From Lachnospiraceae bacterium UBA4338 (GTDB lineage: Bacteria > Bacillota > Clostridia > Lachnospirales > Lachnospiraceae): a DNA stretch of 64,000 nucleotides. Both the position numbers and the translations under genes were made by a program. The DNA is taken from positions 10,906 to 74,905 of the forward strand of contig DGTK01000002.1 of the NCBI GenBank assembly GCA_002393735.1. Direction: 5' to 3'. Each line of letters begins with the position of its first letter. Position 1 is the first letter of the stretch. Under the pieces are notes generated by a model. That model searched no databases, was not told the origin of the DNA, and saw only the letters and a list, made by a program, of their open reading frames with translations. Shown here in pieces: positions 44,632 to 52,852 of the stretch.

Positions 44632-45402
44632 CTACAAAACTGAAATATGCTTACCTTTAGCATAACAGGTCAGTTCATCACCTATTCCAAAAAGTTCCTT
44701 TATATAACCTTCCTCAATAATCTCTGACGACTTACCTTCCCTGTCTATCTTACCGTCTTTAATACATACAACCTTGTCTGCAAATCTTCTTGCTAAATCA
44801 AGTTCATGCACCGACATAATCACGGTAAGATTACTCTTCTTTTGCATCTCCTCCAAGGCCATTAGAAATTCCAGTTTATATTTAACATCCAGATAAGATG
44901 TAGGCTCATCCAGGATTATTATCTCAGGTTCCTGACAAAGCGCTCTTGCAAGCATCACTCTTTGTCTTTGTCCATCACTTATCGCGTTATAATCTTTATC
45001 ACCTATATCCAGAATTCGCACATCTTCCATTACTCTGGCAACTATTTGTTTATCCTTATCTGAAAGTTTACCCATAAAACCTGTATAAGGATAACGGCCG
45101 CTTTCCACCACATCTTTGCAGGTCATAAGTTCACCCTTAACCCTGTCTGTGAATACCACCGCAACCTTCCTTGCCATTGTCTCTCTTTTATATTCATTTA
45201 TGTCCTTATCATCCAGATATATGTTTCCATTAAGTATATTAAGTTGTCTTGCCAGCGTCCTTAAAAGCGTGGATTTACCGGCTCCGTTAGGTCCGATTAA
45301 AGCCATTATCTCACCCTTATTTAATGAGATATTCACATCTTCAAGTACAGGCTTTCCTGCATATCCTACAGCCAGATTTTTGGTATATAATGCTAAACTC
45401 AT
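44632..45402 (-). CDS. ABC transporter ATP-binding protein (BtuD/FecE type)
   Basis: 256 residues. Walker A is GPNGAGKSTLLRTLA, the signature is ISDGQRQRVMLARAL (slightly unusual SDGQ) and Walker B is IIILDEPTSYLD. This class pairs with FecCD permeases for vitamin B12, siderophores or haem. It starts on the last base of the permease gene. Placement under the cobalamin riboswitch favours a corrinoid or cobalt-complex substrate. Confidence 0.9.
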   Translation of the reverse strand: MSLALYTKNLAVGYAGKPVLEDVNISLNKGEIMALIGPNGAGKSTLLRTLARQLNILNGNIYLDDKDINEYKRETMARKVAVVFTDRVKGELMTCKDVVESGRYPYTGFMGKLSDKDKQIVARVMEDVRILDIGDKDYNAISDGQRQRVMLARALCQEPEIIILDEPTSYLDVKYKLEFLMALEEMQKKSNLTVIMSVHELDLARRFADKVVCIKDGKIDREGKSSEIIEEGYIKELFGIGDELTCYAKGKHISVL

Positions 45403-46421
45403 TATCCCCTCTCCTTTCTGGCATTAATCAAAACAAGAATAACCACCGGCGCTCCAAAAATAGCCGTCACCGTACTTATACTTATCTCAGTTGGTGCTAA
45501 GAGATTTCTCGCAAGCATATCACAGAATAAACAGAATACGCTGCCTCCTAAGAAACACGCCGGTATCATCACTATTGGCTTACTGGTTTTAAACAGCCAC
45601 TTAACCAGATGAGGTGTTGCAATTCCAACAAATGATACAGGACCAGCAAAAGCCACAATACACGCTGAGAGAAAACTTGAAAGTACCACAAGCATTACGC
45701 GAAGCAGTTTAACATTTACTCCAAGTCCTGTTGCATAACTCTCTCCCATTCCATAAGCGCTTAGCGGCTTAGCCATAAGAAAAACAATAACAGATGTTAT
45801 AAATACCACAACAGACATTACATATACATTCTCCCATGTCATACCGGAGAAGCTGCCTCTCGACCAGTTGTGAAGATTAACAATGTCCGCATCATCTGCA
45901 AAAGTAATTATTAATTCCGTTATTGCCGAGCAGATATATCCAATCATTACGCCGCATACTACAAGCATTGACATGGTCTGTATTCTTCTTGTCATCAAAA
46001 GTACAAATCCCATAGAGGCAAAAGCCCCGACGAAAGCTGCAATTATAAGTCCTCCGCTTGTGATCTTAATTGAATGACCTACAAGTATAACCATGACTAT
46101 GGCGACGGTCATTTTGGCCCCTGATGATATACCAAGAACAAAAGGACCCGCTATCGGATTATGGAAAAATGTCTGCAAAAGATATCCTGCAAGAGCCAGC
46201 GCGCCGCCAAGTACGAAGACTGCTATGGTTCTTGGAAGCCTTATATCCATGACTATCCTTGAATATGTCTCATTAAGGCCTCGTCCCAAAGTTATGCCGA
46301 TTACGTCTTTGAGCGGAATCCTGACGCTTCCAATTGCGATATTTAGTGCAAACAATAGTACTACTGCAACAATCAGGATTATAAATGCAAGTATGTATCT
46401 TGTAATTCTCTTATCCTTCAT
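45402..46421 (-). CDS. FecCD/BtuC-type ABC transporter permease
   Basis: 339 residues with about nine or ten membrane helices. GSVRIPLKDVIGI, RLPRTIAVFVLGGALALAGYLLQTFFHNPIAGPFVLGISSGA (read in pieces) and FAGPVSFVGIATPHLVKWL are signatures of the family. It forms the channel with two ATPase subunits. GGAAG lies four bases before the ATG. Substrate inferred from the operon. Confidence 0.92.
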   Translation of the reverse strand: MKDKRITRYILAFIILIVAVVLLFALNIAIGSVRIPLKDVIGITLGRGLNETYSRIVMDIRLPRTIAVFVLGGALALAGYLLQTFFHNPIAGPFVLGISSGAKMTVAIVMVILVGHSIKITSGGLIIAAFVGAFASMGFVLLMTRRIQTMSMLVVCGVMIGYICSAITELIITFADDADIVNLHNWSRGSFSGMTWENVYVMSVVVFITSVIVFLMAKPLSAYGMGESYATGLGVNVKLLRVMLVVLSSFLSACIVAFAGPVSFVGIATPHLVKWLFKTSKPIVMIPACFLGGSVFCLFCDMLARNLLAPTEISISTVTAIFGAPVVILVLINARKERG

Positions 46422-46427
46422 AACTTC

Positions 46428-47639
46428 CTACTCTAAATGGTATAAATAAGTGGTTTCTTTATCGCTTCCGGTCAGCATGGTATTCATGTCTTCTATCATA
46501 TATCCAACTGACAGGGACTCCTGATAAGCATCGATGGAAGTACACCACACATTGCCTTCCTTAACTGCCCTAAAGTCAGCAATTGACGGGCATTTGTTAA
46601 TTATGTCTTCAACACTTTCAATGCTTTTATCAATGGATGAATTATAAATAATATAATCTGCATCCTTGGCAAGTGAATAGAATTCCTCGATCTGAAGATT
46701 AACAGTGGATTTGACGCTGTCCTCATCTCCAATATTTTCAAGGGCATACTCGCCACCTGCAAGTTCAATCATCTTAGGGATGTAGTCATTTGAACATCTC
46801 ACCTGCACAAGACCATTCGATGTAACATAGAAGTAGGCCACTTTAAGCCCTGTATTCTCGGTATCTATGGCATCCACCATGGCACATTCCTCTTCGAATA
46901 CACTGTCTGCCTTCTCCTTCTCCCCCATAAGGGCACCGTAAAACTTAATCCATTCAACTCTTCCAAGCGGATGATTCTCATAACTTGAATAATCCACGAT
47001 ATAAGGGATTCCCAGATCATCGAATCTTTCCAGAACCTCCGGCGAATGGAATATCATTGTATTTTCTATAACTAAACCACAGCCTGTTTCAAGAAGCATT
47101 TCATAATCAGGTGCGCTGTATTTGCCGGCATACAGTATGCTGCCATCCTCCATCGCCATCCTTGCTTCATCTATATTCCAGTTTTCAGCTTTCTGTCCCG
47201 AAAATAGTATGCTGTCTAATTCATCCAGTTCACAGAACATATCCATTGAAGCCGAAGCAACTAAATATATATTATTGACAGGTCTGTGGATTATAATCAT
47301 TTCTTCTGGCACATCAGAAGGAACATCCTTTCCTTCCGGTACTATCAAATATTCGTTTCCATCACTATTTGTGGTTAAAACCACGAATCCATCTTCGTAA
47401 TAATCTATTTTAAAACCCTCGGCGTAAAGTAATTCTTCTGACGAAACATACTTAAGTAAAGAATTGTCATTGATATCACCTGGGGTCTCATCATTTGACC
47501 CTCCGGATGTATTATCAGTTGCATCTTCTGATAAATTTTCACTGTTCTCATAAGCAGAAGAAGGACTGCCGCAGCCGTTAAGCCCCAGCAGTCCCAGACA
47601 TATTAATAATCCGATTATTAGTCTAATTAATCTTCTCAT
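46428..47639 (-). CDS. ABC transporter substrate-binding lipoprotein (BtuF/FecB-like)
   Basis: 403 residues. A signal peptide (MRRLIRLIIGLLICLGLLGL) ends in the lipobox LNGC with the lipidated Cys at 23. A low-complexity S/D/N linker follows, then a two-lobed periplasmic-binding-fold protein with IIIHRPVNNIYLVASAS, YEMLLETGCGLVI and GIPYIVDYSSYENHPLGRVEWIKF. It precedes its permease and ATPase and lies in a B12-riboswitch operon, so a corrinoid or cobalt ligand is likely. VVLTT at residues 86-90 is coded by a GTGGTTAAAACCAC word. Confidence 0.88.
   Translation of the reverse strand: MRRLIRLIIGLLICLGLLGLNGCGSPSSAYENSENLSEDATDNTSGGSNDETPGDINDNSLLKYVSSEELLYAEGFKIDYYEDGFVVLTTNSDGNEYLIVPEGKDVPSDVPEEMIIIHRPVNNIYLVASASMDMFCELDELDSILFSGQKAENWNIDEARMAMEDGSILYAGKYSAPDYEMLLETGCGLVIENTMIFHSPEVLERFDDLGIPYIVDYSSYENHPLGRVEWIKFYGALMGEKEKADSVFEEECAMVDAIDTENTGLKVAYFYVTSNGLVQVRCSNDYIPKMIELAGGEYALENIGDEDSVKSTVNLQIEEFYSLAKDADYIIYNSSIDKSIESVEDIINKCPSIADFRAVKEGNVWCTSIDAYQESLSVGYMIEDMNTMLTGSDKETTYLYHLE
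47371..47384. repeat. GTGGTTWWAACCAC word, copy 4
   Basis: GTGGTTAAAACCAC within the substrate-binding protein gene, again in the same frame, coding VVLTT. Confidence 0.8.
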
Positions 47640-47651
47640 AAATCTATTGTA

Positions 47652-48560
47652 TTATTTTAATGTTTCAATATCAAATATTAACTGATATTCAACTTCATGA
47701 GGTGTACTCATGGCTACAGTATCACCAATGACATCAACCGGCTCGGTTAATGATTCAACCGGTATTTCGAATACTGAATTTCCTTCTGTATTAACAGGAA
47801 GGTATTTCTCATCTCCTACCAGCATATAATCATAATTAGGACTGCTCCATTCTATGGTTGCAGTAATTAAGCCATTCTCAACCTTGATATTACAAGGTGA
47901 TGTTACTGATGCTTTACCACTTCCGCCTTCCAAAACTACATCAATAGTATATTCACCATCTTTGAGTGGCTCAGCATCATCGGTATCTCCTTCTGTTTCA
48001 GCGCCTTCCTCATATGGAACCGGATCTGATACTGACACCTTATGGTCGTACCATGTTCCCTTTGTTCCTACTAAGGCTAAATCAAATTCCTTATTCAGAT
48101 ATGGTACAGGAACATCAAAACCATTTACTTCTTCAGTAAGTCCGTCAGGATATGTTACCTCATCAAGTGTTGGCTCTAACAATACAGCACCTTCTGCCTG
48201 AGCATCTTCTGCAAGTCCGCTGTAAAGGTTAAGAATCTTCTGTGACTGAAGAGAGATATGAATTGTCATTTCTCCGTCTTTTACGGTAAGAATACCTTTG
48301 TCATCCAAAGTCTCATTAACCTTGAACATGGAACTGTCTGTTGTAAATGTTGCAGTATATACGCCATCTTCTAATTCACATACTGTTTCTTCGGACGGGT
48401 CAGTTTCTTCTGCCTCAGCATCTTCCGTTTCTTCTTCTACTACTTCCTGAACAACTTCTTCCGCTTCAGGCTGAAGTGTTTCAATTTCTTCATTTGTAGA
48501 GCAGCCGACTGCTGCGCTTAGCGCAGCAGTCATTGCTAAAACTAAAAATAGTCTTTTCAA
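47652..48560 (-). CDS. Two-domain surface lipoprotein of the B12 operon
   Basis: 302 residues from a TTG at 48560 with GGGGGAG six bases upstream; an earlier ATG would overlap cbiK and has no site. A signal peptide with lipobox (AAVGC) is followed by an acidic linker and two related beta-rich domains. Domain 1 spans about 55-175 (LEDGVYTATFTTDSSMFKV...) and domain 2 about 200-300 (LKDGEYTIDVVLEGGSGKAS...). Both open DGxYT and contain a VxDG/VENG turn. They recall ligand-binding domains of the NEAT type but I cannot assign them. Position between CbiK and the ABC transporter suggests capture of a corrinoid, tetrapyrrole or metal. Confidence 0.65.
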   Translation of the reverse strand: MKRLFLVLAMTAALSAAVGCSTNEEIETLQPEAEEVVQEVVEEETEDAEAEETDPSEETVCELEDGVYTATFTTDSSMFKVNETLDDKGILTVKDGEMTIHISLQSQKILNLYSGLAEDAQAEGAVLLEPTLDEVTYPDGLTEEVNGFDVPVPYLNKEFDLALVGTKGTWYDHKVSVSDPVPYEEGAETEGDTDDAEPLKDGEYTIDVVLEGGSGKASVTSPCNIKVENGLITATIEWSSPNYDYMLVGDEKYLPVNTEGNSVFEIPVESLTEPVDVIGDTVAMSTPHEVEYQLIFDIETLK

Positions 48561-48573
48561 CAGAAACTCCCCC

Positions 48574-49818
48574 TTATTCAATAACAGCCTTAGCATGCTC
48601 TACATACAAAGCCTGGATGTCATCAATTCTTCCAAGACCGGAAATCTGAGTCTGAACTTCATCAAAGTTACCTGAAGCATTAAACATGCTAAGCCATGAA
48701 TCTTCATCTTCACCAGCCATATCATTGTTTGCATGATCTCCGGCAACAACCATAAGTGGTCTTAAAACTACAGTCTTGTAACCTGCTTCAGATACGGCTG
48801 CAATTACTTCTTCGCAGGCTGTTTCTTCAGGTTCACCTTCAACTGTACCGATAAATACGTTATCATAACCAAGTTCATCCATCTGAGTCTGCATCTGGCT
48901 GTAAGAAACCTTTGCATTATGTGATGTTCCATGTCCCATAAGTACGAATGCTACACCAGCCTCTTTAGCTGCCTCTAATGACTCAAATCCTGCATCTTCT
49001 ACTGCTGCTGCAACAACAGCTTCAGCAACTGCCTTCTTATCATCATTAATAACTGAAGCGTCAGCACCTACTTCGCCAAGTAATGGCTCAGATACTGTGA
49101 TGGAATCAATCTTGTCTTCATATTTAGCTACTGCATCCATAATTTCATCATATTCAGCACCATGCATTAAGTGAGTTGGCTGAATAACAAGTTCCTTAAC
49201 ACCATTTGCAACTGCTCTCTCTAAAGCCTGCTCAATATTATCAATCTTCTCACCATCTCTTGCCTGTACATGATTGATAATGATCTGAGCTGTAAATGCT
49301 CTTCTTACAGACCAGTCCGGGAATGCTTCCTTAAGTGCATCTTCAATACCCTTAATATCCATCGCTCTGCTGTCATTAAATGATGTACCAAAGCTTACAA
49401 CAAGAATTTCCTTCTCACCGATTTCATCAGCATTTAAAGGATCATCCTTGGAAGCATCGCCTGTATCTCTGCCAAAATAATCAGGATCAGCATTTTCGCC
49501 TTCAACTAATTCCTTCTGAGCATCAGTAAGGGCATCCCATGCTTCCTTAGCAGCTGCACACTGTGCATCTGTTTCATCTGTTCTTGTCTGAACATAGATT
49601 GCATCAATAAGCTCAGCTACCTCATCAGCCTTAGCCTGATCATCTTCTTCAGAACCTTCAGTTGCTTCAACAGTACTCTCAGTTAAATCTTCAAGTACCT
49701 CCTGATTGAGTTCCTCTGGAACCTCAACCTCTGTTTCTGGTGTATTACCATTACATCCGGCAAAACACATAGCTCCAATCATTGAAGCCACTAACATAAC
49801 TACAACTTTCTTTTTCAC
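48574..49818 (-). CDS. cbiK: Exported CbiK-type sirohydrochlorin cobaltochelatase
   Basis: 414 residues from the GTG at 49818, which has AAGGAGG eight bases upstream. The ATG at 49890 lies inside the riboswitch terminator and is rejected. The N-terminus is a lipoprotein signal (VVVMLVASMIGAMCFAGC). An acidic helical region (AKEAWDALTDAQKELV) precedes the chelatase, which spans about 130-414 with LVVSFGTSFNDSRA, QPTHLMHGAEYDEI and VLMGHGTSHNAKVSY, the two metal-site His regions of CbiK. An outside location for cobalt insertion is unexpected, since the later enzymes are cytoplasmic. Confidence 0.88.
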   Translation of the reverse strand: MKKKVVVMLVASMIGAMCFAGCNGNTPETEVEVPEELNQEVLEDLTESTVEATEGSEEDDQAKADEVAELIDAIYVQTRTDETDAQCAAAKEAWDALTDAQKELVEGENADPDYFGRDTGDASKDDPLNADEIGEKEILVVSFGTSFNDSRAMDIKGIEDALKEAFPDWSVRRAFTAQIIINHVQARDGEKIDNIEQALERAVANGVKELVIQPTHLMHGAEYDEIMDAVAKYEDKIDSITVSEPLLGEVGADASVINDDKKAVAEAVVAAAVEDAGFESLEAAKEAGVAFVLMGHGTSHNAKVSYSQMQTQMDELGYDNVFIGTVEGEPEETACEEVIAAVSEAGYKTVVLRPLMVVAGDHANNDMAGEDEDSWLSMFNASGNFDEVQTQISGLGRIDDIQALYVEHAKAVIE

Positions 49819-49851
49819 CTTTCTATCCTCCTTATAAAAAAAGTTTGCAAT

Positions 49852-49879
49852 AAAAAAACTCCACCCGCCACGGGTAGAG
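49852..49879 (-). terminator. Riboswitch expression-platform terminator
   Basis: CTCTACCCG and CGGGTGGAG pair with one wobble around TGG, followed by TTTTTTT, 34 bases before the cbiK start. It would stop transcription when the aptamer binds cobalamin. Confidence 0.85.
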
Positions 49880-49924
49880 CTAATTTGCACGCAAAAAAGA
49901 ATGGACTAATCCACTATTTACGCA

Positions 49925-50145
49925 CAGCCAGTTACTCGTGACTTGAAACCTAAGTTTCCATGCAAGCCTCAGGCAGGTCTCCCGGCTTATCTCTCATCAC
50001 GTGAACCGCCTTCCCGGTTTCCCAGTGACATATTGATTCACGCTACTTAAATACGGTGACGAGTTCGTACAGGATTCACACCTGTTTCCCTTTTCACCAA
50101 AGCCAATCATTACGATTGCTTTGACACCTGATGCTTTATTAAATT
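49925..50145 (-). promoter_or_regulatory. Cobalamin riboswitch aptamer
   Basis: Read on the minus strand. It shows GGTGAAAAGGGAAACAGGTG, then TGAATCCTGTAC, GTCACCGTA, CACTGGGAAACCGGGAAGGCGG, GATGAG and the B12 box AGCCGGGAGACCTGCCTG (49971-49990). This order is that of the cobalamin riboswitch (AdoCbl class). A terminator follows, so the downstream operon for synthesis and uptake would be turned off by cobalamin. The ends are approximate. Confidence 0.93.
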
Positions 50146-50209
50146 CAATTTATTGTAATATATATTATTCAATAATTCAAACTAAATCATTGATAATTAT
50201 TCACTCTTT

Positions 50210-50761
50210 TTAATTTCTTACATTAAGGGTAAAGTCTTTTATTGACTCTCTAACCATTCTGACTAATCCCCAGATGCCTGAGCCCAGCACGATAAGCCCT
50301 GCAACAACGAAAACAATTCCTATTACAAGACCTGTCGTATCACCGTTCGTTAAGAAGCCGCCCATTAATATAAATGACGCTGCAAACCCTGCGAATACAG
50401 CACCGAATATTACCATAAACATGTTGGAATAATTAGCCTGAATTATTCCGGTAAAATACAGGAACATTCTTCCAAATCCATTTTCATATGAGCCCGACTT
50501 AATAATAAAGAATTCTACAATATCGTGAAGCAGCATAACAGCGGCCATAACAAATATAACAAGCAGCATGGCCTTCATACCCTTGGAAAATGAAACAATA
50601 ATTCCGTCTCCTGTTTCACCCATGGCGCTAAACATACTACTGGCCATAACCAGCATAAAACCAATCATAACGAGCGATATGGCAGACCTTACTATTTTAA
50701 TTGCCGCTCCCGCCGGAGTAAATTCAATATCCTCAATATTTTTCTTATCAAGAAGAGCCAT
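50210..50761 (-). CDS. Multi-pass membrane protein, unknown function
   Basis: 183 residues with four hydrophobic segments (SLVMIGFMLVMASSMF, AMLLVIFVMAAVMLLH, VIFGAVFAGFAASFIL, IGIVFVVAGLIVLGSG). Charged N-terminus, no known motif. It sits 13 bases after folA in the same transcript and is followed by the riboswitch. No function proposed. Confidence 0.6.
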   Translation of the reverse strand: MALLDKKNIEDIEFTPAGAAIKIVRSAISLVMIGFMLVMASSMFSAMGETGDGIIVSFSKGMKAMLLVIFVMAAVMLLHDIVEFFIIKSGSYENGFGRMFLYFTGIIQANYSNMFMVIFGAVFAGFAASFILMGGFLTNGDTTGLVIGIVFVVAGLIVLGSGIWGLVRMVRESIKDFTLNVRN

Positions 50762-50774
50762 TTAAATTCCTCTT

Positions 50775-51263
50775 TTACTTTCTTTTATAAGTCATAAAAT
50801 GATAGGTTAAATCAAAATAGATTTCTTCTTCGCCTTCCTCTGCAACTTCCCACTCATCATCCTTATCAAGATTCGGGAAGAAACTGTCTGCCTGATACGC
50901 TTTATCAATCTTTGTTACCAAAGCTGTGTCGCAGTATGGAAGGAACTGCTTATATATGCTGTCTCCACCAATGATGAAAACATCATCTGAATCATACTCT
51001 TTAACCTTTTCAAGAACATCTTCAACTGATGTGAAATAAATCTCTTCACCCTTAGGCTCTCTTGCTTTCTTGGAAAGCACAATATTGGTTCTCTCCTTAA
51101 GTGGCTTACCGCCAGGGAAAGAATCCAGGGTCTTACGTCCCATAACCACTACCTTGCCTGTGGTTGTCTCTCTGAACATCTTCTGATCTTTTGGAATTCT
51201 TATAAGAAGTTCATTATTATTACCTATTGCCCAGTTCTCATCCACTGCAACAATCATCTTCAT
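50775..51263 (-). CDS. folA: Dihydrofolate reductase
   Basis: 162 residues from the ATG at 51263 with AGAGGTG five bases upstream. It reduces dihydrofolate to tetrahydrofolate using NADPH. MIVAVDENWAIGNNNELLIRIPKD is the substrate and cofactor start region (read in pieces), then VVMGRKTLDSFPGGKPL and FIIGGDSIYKQFL, with the GG nucleotide motif. The catalytic acidic residue lies in RIPKDQKMF. It pairs with thyA, which regenerates dihydrofolate, across a GC-rich spacer. Confidence 0.95.
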   Translation of the reverse strand: MKMIVAVDENWAIGNNNELLIRIPKDQKMFRETTTGKVVVMGRKTLDSFPGGKPLKERTNIVLSKKAREPKGEEIYFTSVEDVLEKVKEYDSDDVFIIGGDSIYKQFLPYCDTALVTKIDKAYQADSFFPNLDKDDEWEVAEEGEEEIYFDLTYHFMTYKRK

Positions 51264-51358
51264 ACAAACACCTCTTTCGTAATCTCCGAAGCCGCCCCGC
51301 GCACGCAACCGCGCCCCACGCGCACCCGCGCCACACGCCTCGCAGCCGCCCCGCTCGC
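51264..51358. other. GC-rich spacer between thyA and folA
   Basis: 95 bases dominated by GCGC, CCGC and ACGC steps. Contains CGCTCGCCT at 51352-51360, adjoining the thyA stop. The composition is unlike both flanking genes. No reading frame supported. Confidence 0.7.
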
Positions 51359-52207
51359 CTAAATCGCTATCGGAATATCTTTTATCTGCTCGCCGGTTAC
51401 GTAATTCTCGACGCTTACATCATCCTTTGTAAACTGATAGAAGTCCTTGATATCAGGATTTAATTTAAATACCGGAGCATCATATGTAGGTCTCTTAATC
51501 AGTTCCTCGATAATAGGCACATGTCTGTCATAGATATGAGCATCTGCAATTACATGAACAAGTTCACCAACCTTCATATCGCAAACCTGCGCTAACATAT
51601 GAAGAAGCACCGAATACTGAACCACATTCCAGTTATTTGCTGCAAGCACATCCTGTGAACGCTGATTCAGGATTCCATTAAGTGTCAGTTTATCATCACC
51701 CTTTTTCTGGGTAACATTAAATGTCATGCTGTATGCACAAGGATATAATCTCATTTCAGAAAGGTCCTGATGCACATAAATATTAGTCATGATTCTTCTG
51801 CTGAAAGGATTATTCTTAAGGTCGTAGATTACTCTGTCTACCTGATCAAACATACCCTCTTTATATTTATGCTTAACACTCATCTGATAACCATAAGCCT
51901 TACCTATTGAGCCATCTTCATCAGCCCACTCATCCCAGATATGAGAACCAAGATCATGAATATTGTTGGACTTCTTCTGCCATATCCATAATACTTCATC
52001 AGTAGCACTCTTAAGCGCTGTTCTTCTTAAAGTAATAAGTGGAAATTCCTTTTGTAAATCATATCTGTTAACTACACCGAACTTCTTAATTGTATATGCC
52101 GGTGTACCGTCTTCCCAGTGTGGTCTTACTTTCTCTCCCTGAGTATCTGTTCCATTCTCAAGGATATCCTTACACATATCAATAAAAATCTGATCTGCCA
52201 TGCTCAT
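51359..52207 (-). CDS. thyA: Thymidylate synthase, divergent clostridial type
   Basis: 282 residues. It makes dTMP from dUMP and methylene-tetrahydrofolate. The catalytic cysteine is in LYPCAYSMTFNV, where canonical enzymes have PPCHxxxQF. NQRSQDVLAANNWNVVQY replaces the usual RSxDxxLGxPFNI. HVIADAHIYDRHVPIVEEL-like sequence is conserved as HVIADAHIYDRH. The match is to a variant common in this group, and folA next door supports the role. GGGAG precedes the ATG by nine bases. Confidence 0.88.
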   Translation of the reverse strand: MSMADQIFIDMCKDILENGTDTQGEKVRPHWEDGTPAYTIKKFGVVNRYDLQKEFPLITLRRTALKSATDEVLWIWQKKSNNIHDLGSHIWDEWADEDGSIGKAYGYQMSVKHKYKEGMFDQVDRVIYDLKNNPFSRRIMTNIYVHQDLSEMRLYPCAYSMTFNVTQKKGDDKLTLNGILNQRSQDVLAANNWNVVQYSVLLHMLAQVCDMKVGELVHVIADAHIYDRHVPIIEELIKRPTYDAPVFKLNPDIKDFYQFTKDDVSVENYVTGEQIKDIPIAI

Positions 52208-52211
52208 GGCT

Positions 52212-52838
52212 CTATTCTCCCTTCACAATATCTTTATACGTCATTATGTTTTCACTTTTACCAACATTCACGCTGCCGGAGGATTTATTAACCATATCAT
52301 CCACAAGCGCTTCATGTTTGTTTTCTTCCACTTCATATGTGACCATAATCCTGTCGGTATACTGAGCCTCCACAATAGTGGCATTATAATCACCTAAAAG
52401 CCTTTTAACGAGGTTATCAAGATTGTAGGCATATTCTATGGTGGCTTTCACTGCAGGCACCATTTCGGCCAGCGTGCTCTTTTCCAGGGCATCTTTAACT
52501 GCCCCCTGGTAAGCTCTGACCAAACCACCCACTCCAAGAAGCGTTCCGCCAAAATACCTGGTCACCACAACAACCACATCCTTAAGCTCATACCCATTTA
52601 AAACGTCCATAATCGGTCTTGCCGCACTGCCTGAGGGTTCTCCGTCATCAGAGCATTTCTCAGTCTTGTCGCTAAGAATGTAAGCATATACATTATGCCT
52701 TGCATCATAATACTGTTTTCTTTTGGCCTGTATAAATTCAAGAGCCTCTTCTTCCGTTTTGACATAGGCTAAAGAGGCAATGAATCTTGATTTCTTATCT
52801 TCATATTCTCCAACTGCAGGCTGACTGATTATCTTCAT
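52212..52838 (-). CDS. YigZ/IMPACT family protein
   Basis: 208 residues. The N-terminal half has KKSRFIASLAYVKTEEEA, KCSDDGEPSGSAARPIMDVL and VVVVTRYFGGTLLGVGGLVRAY, which are signatures of the YigZ (UPF0029/IMPACT) family; the C-terminal half is an EF-G domain IV-like fold. The family is linked to translation control, but its exact reaction is not established. It lies between the PBP and thyA genes with short gaps. Confidence 0.9.
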   Translation of the reverse strand: MKIISQPAVGEYEDKKSRFIASLAYVKTEEEALEFIQAKRKQYYDARHNVYAYILSDKTEKCSDDGEPSGSAARPIMDVLNGYELKDVVVVVTRYFGGTLLGVGGLVRAYQGAVKDALEKSTLAEMVPAVKATIEYAYNLDNLVKRLLGDYNATIVEAQYTDRIMVTYEVEENKHEALVDDMVNKSSGSVNVGKSENIMTYKDIVKGE

Positions 52839-52852
52839 ATGGCCCCCTGATT

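Noticed and set aside
49819..49890. An in-frame ATG at 49890 extending cbiK by 24 codons
   Set aside because: It lies inside the riboswitch terminator and has no ribosome binding site; the GTG at 49818 has AAGGAGG and gives a clean lipoprotein signal.
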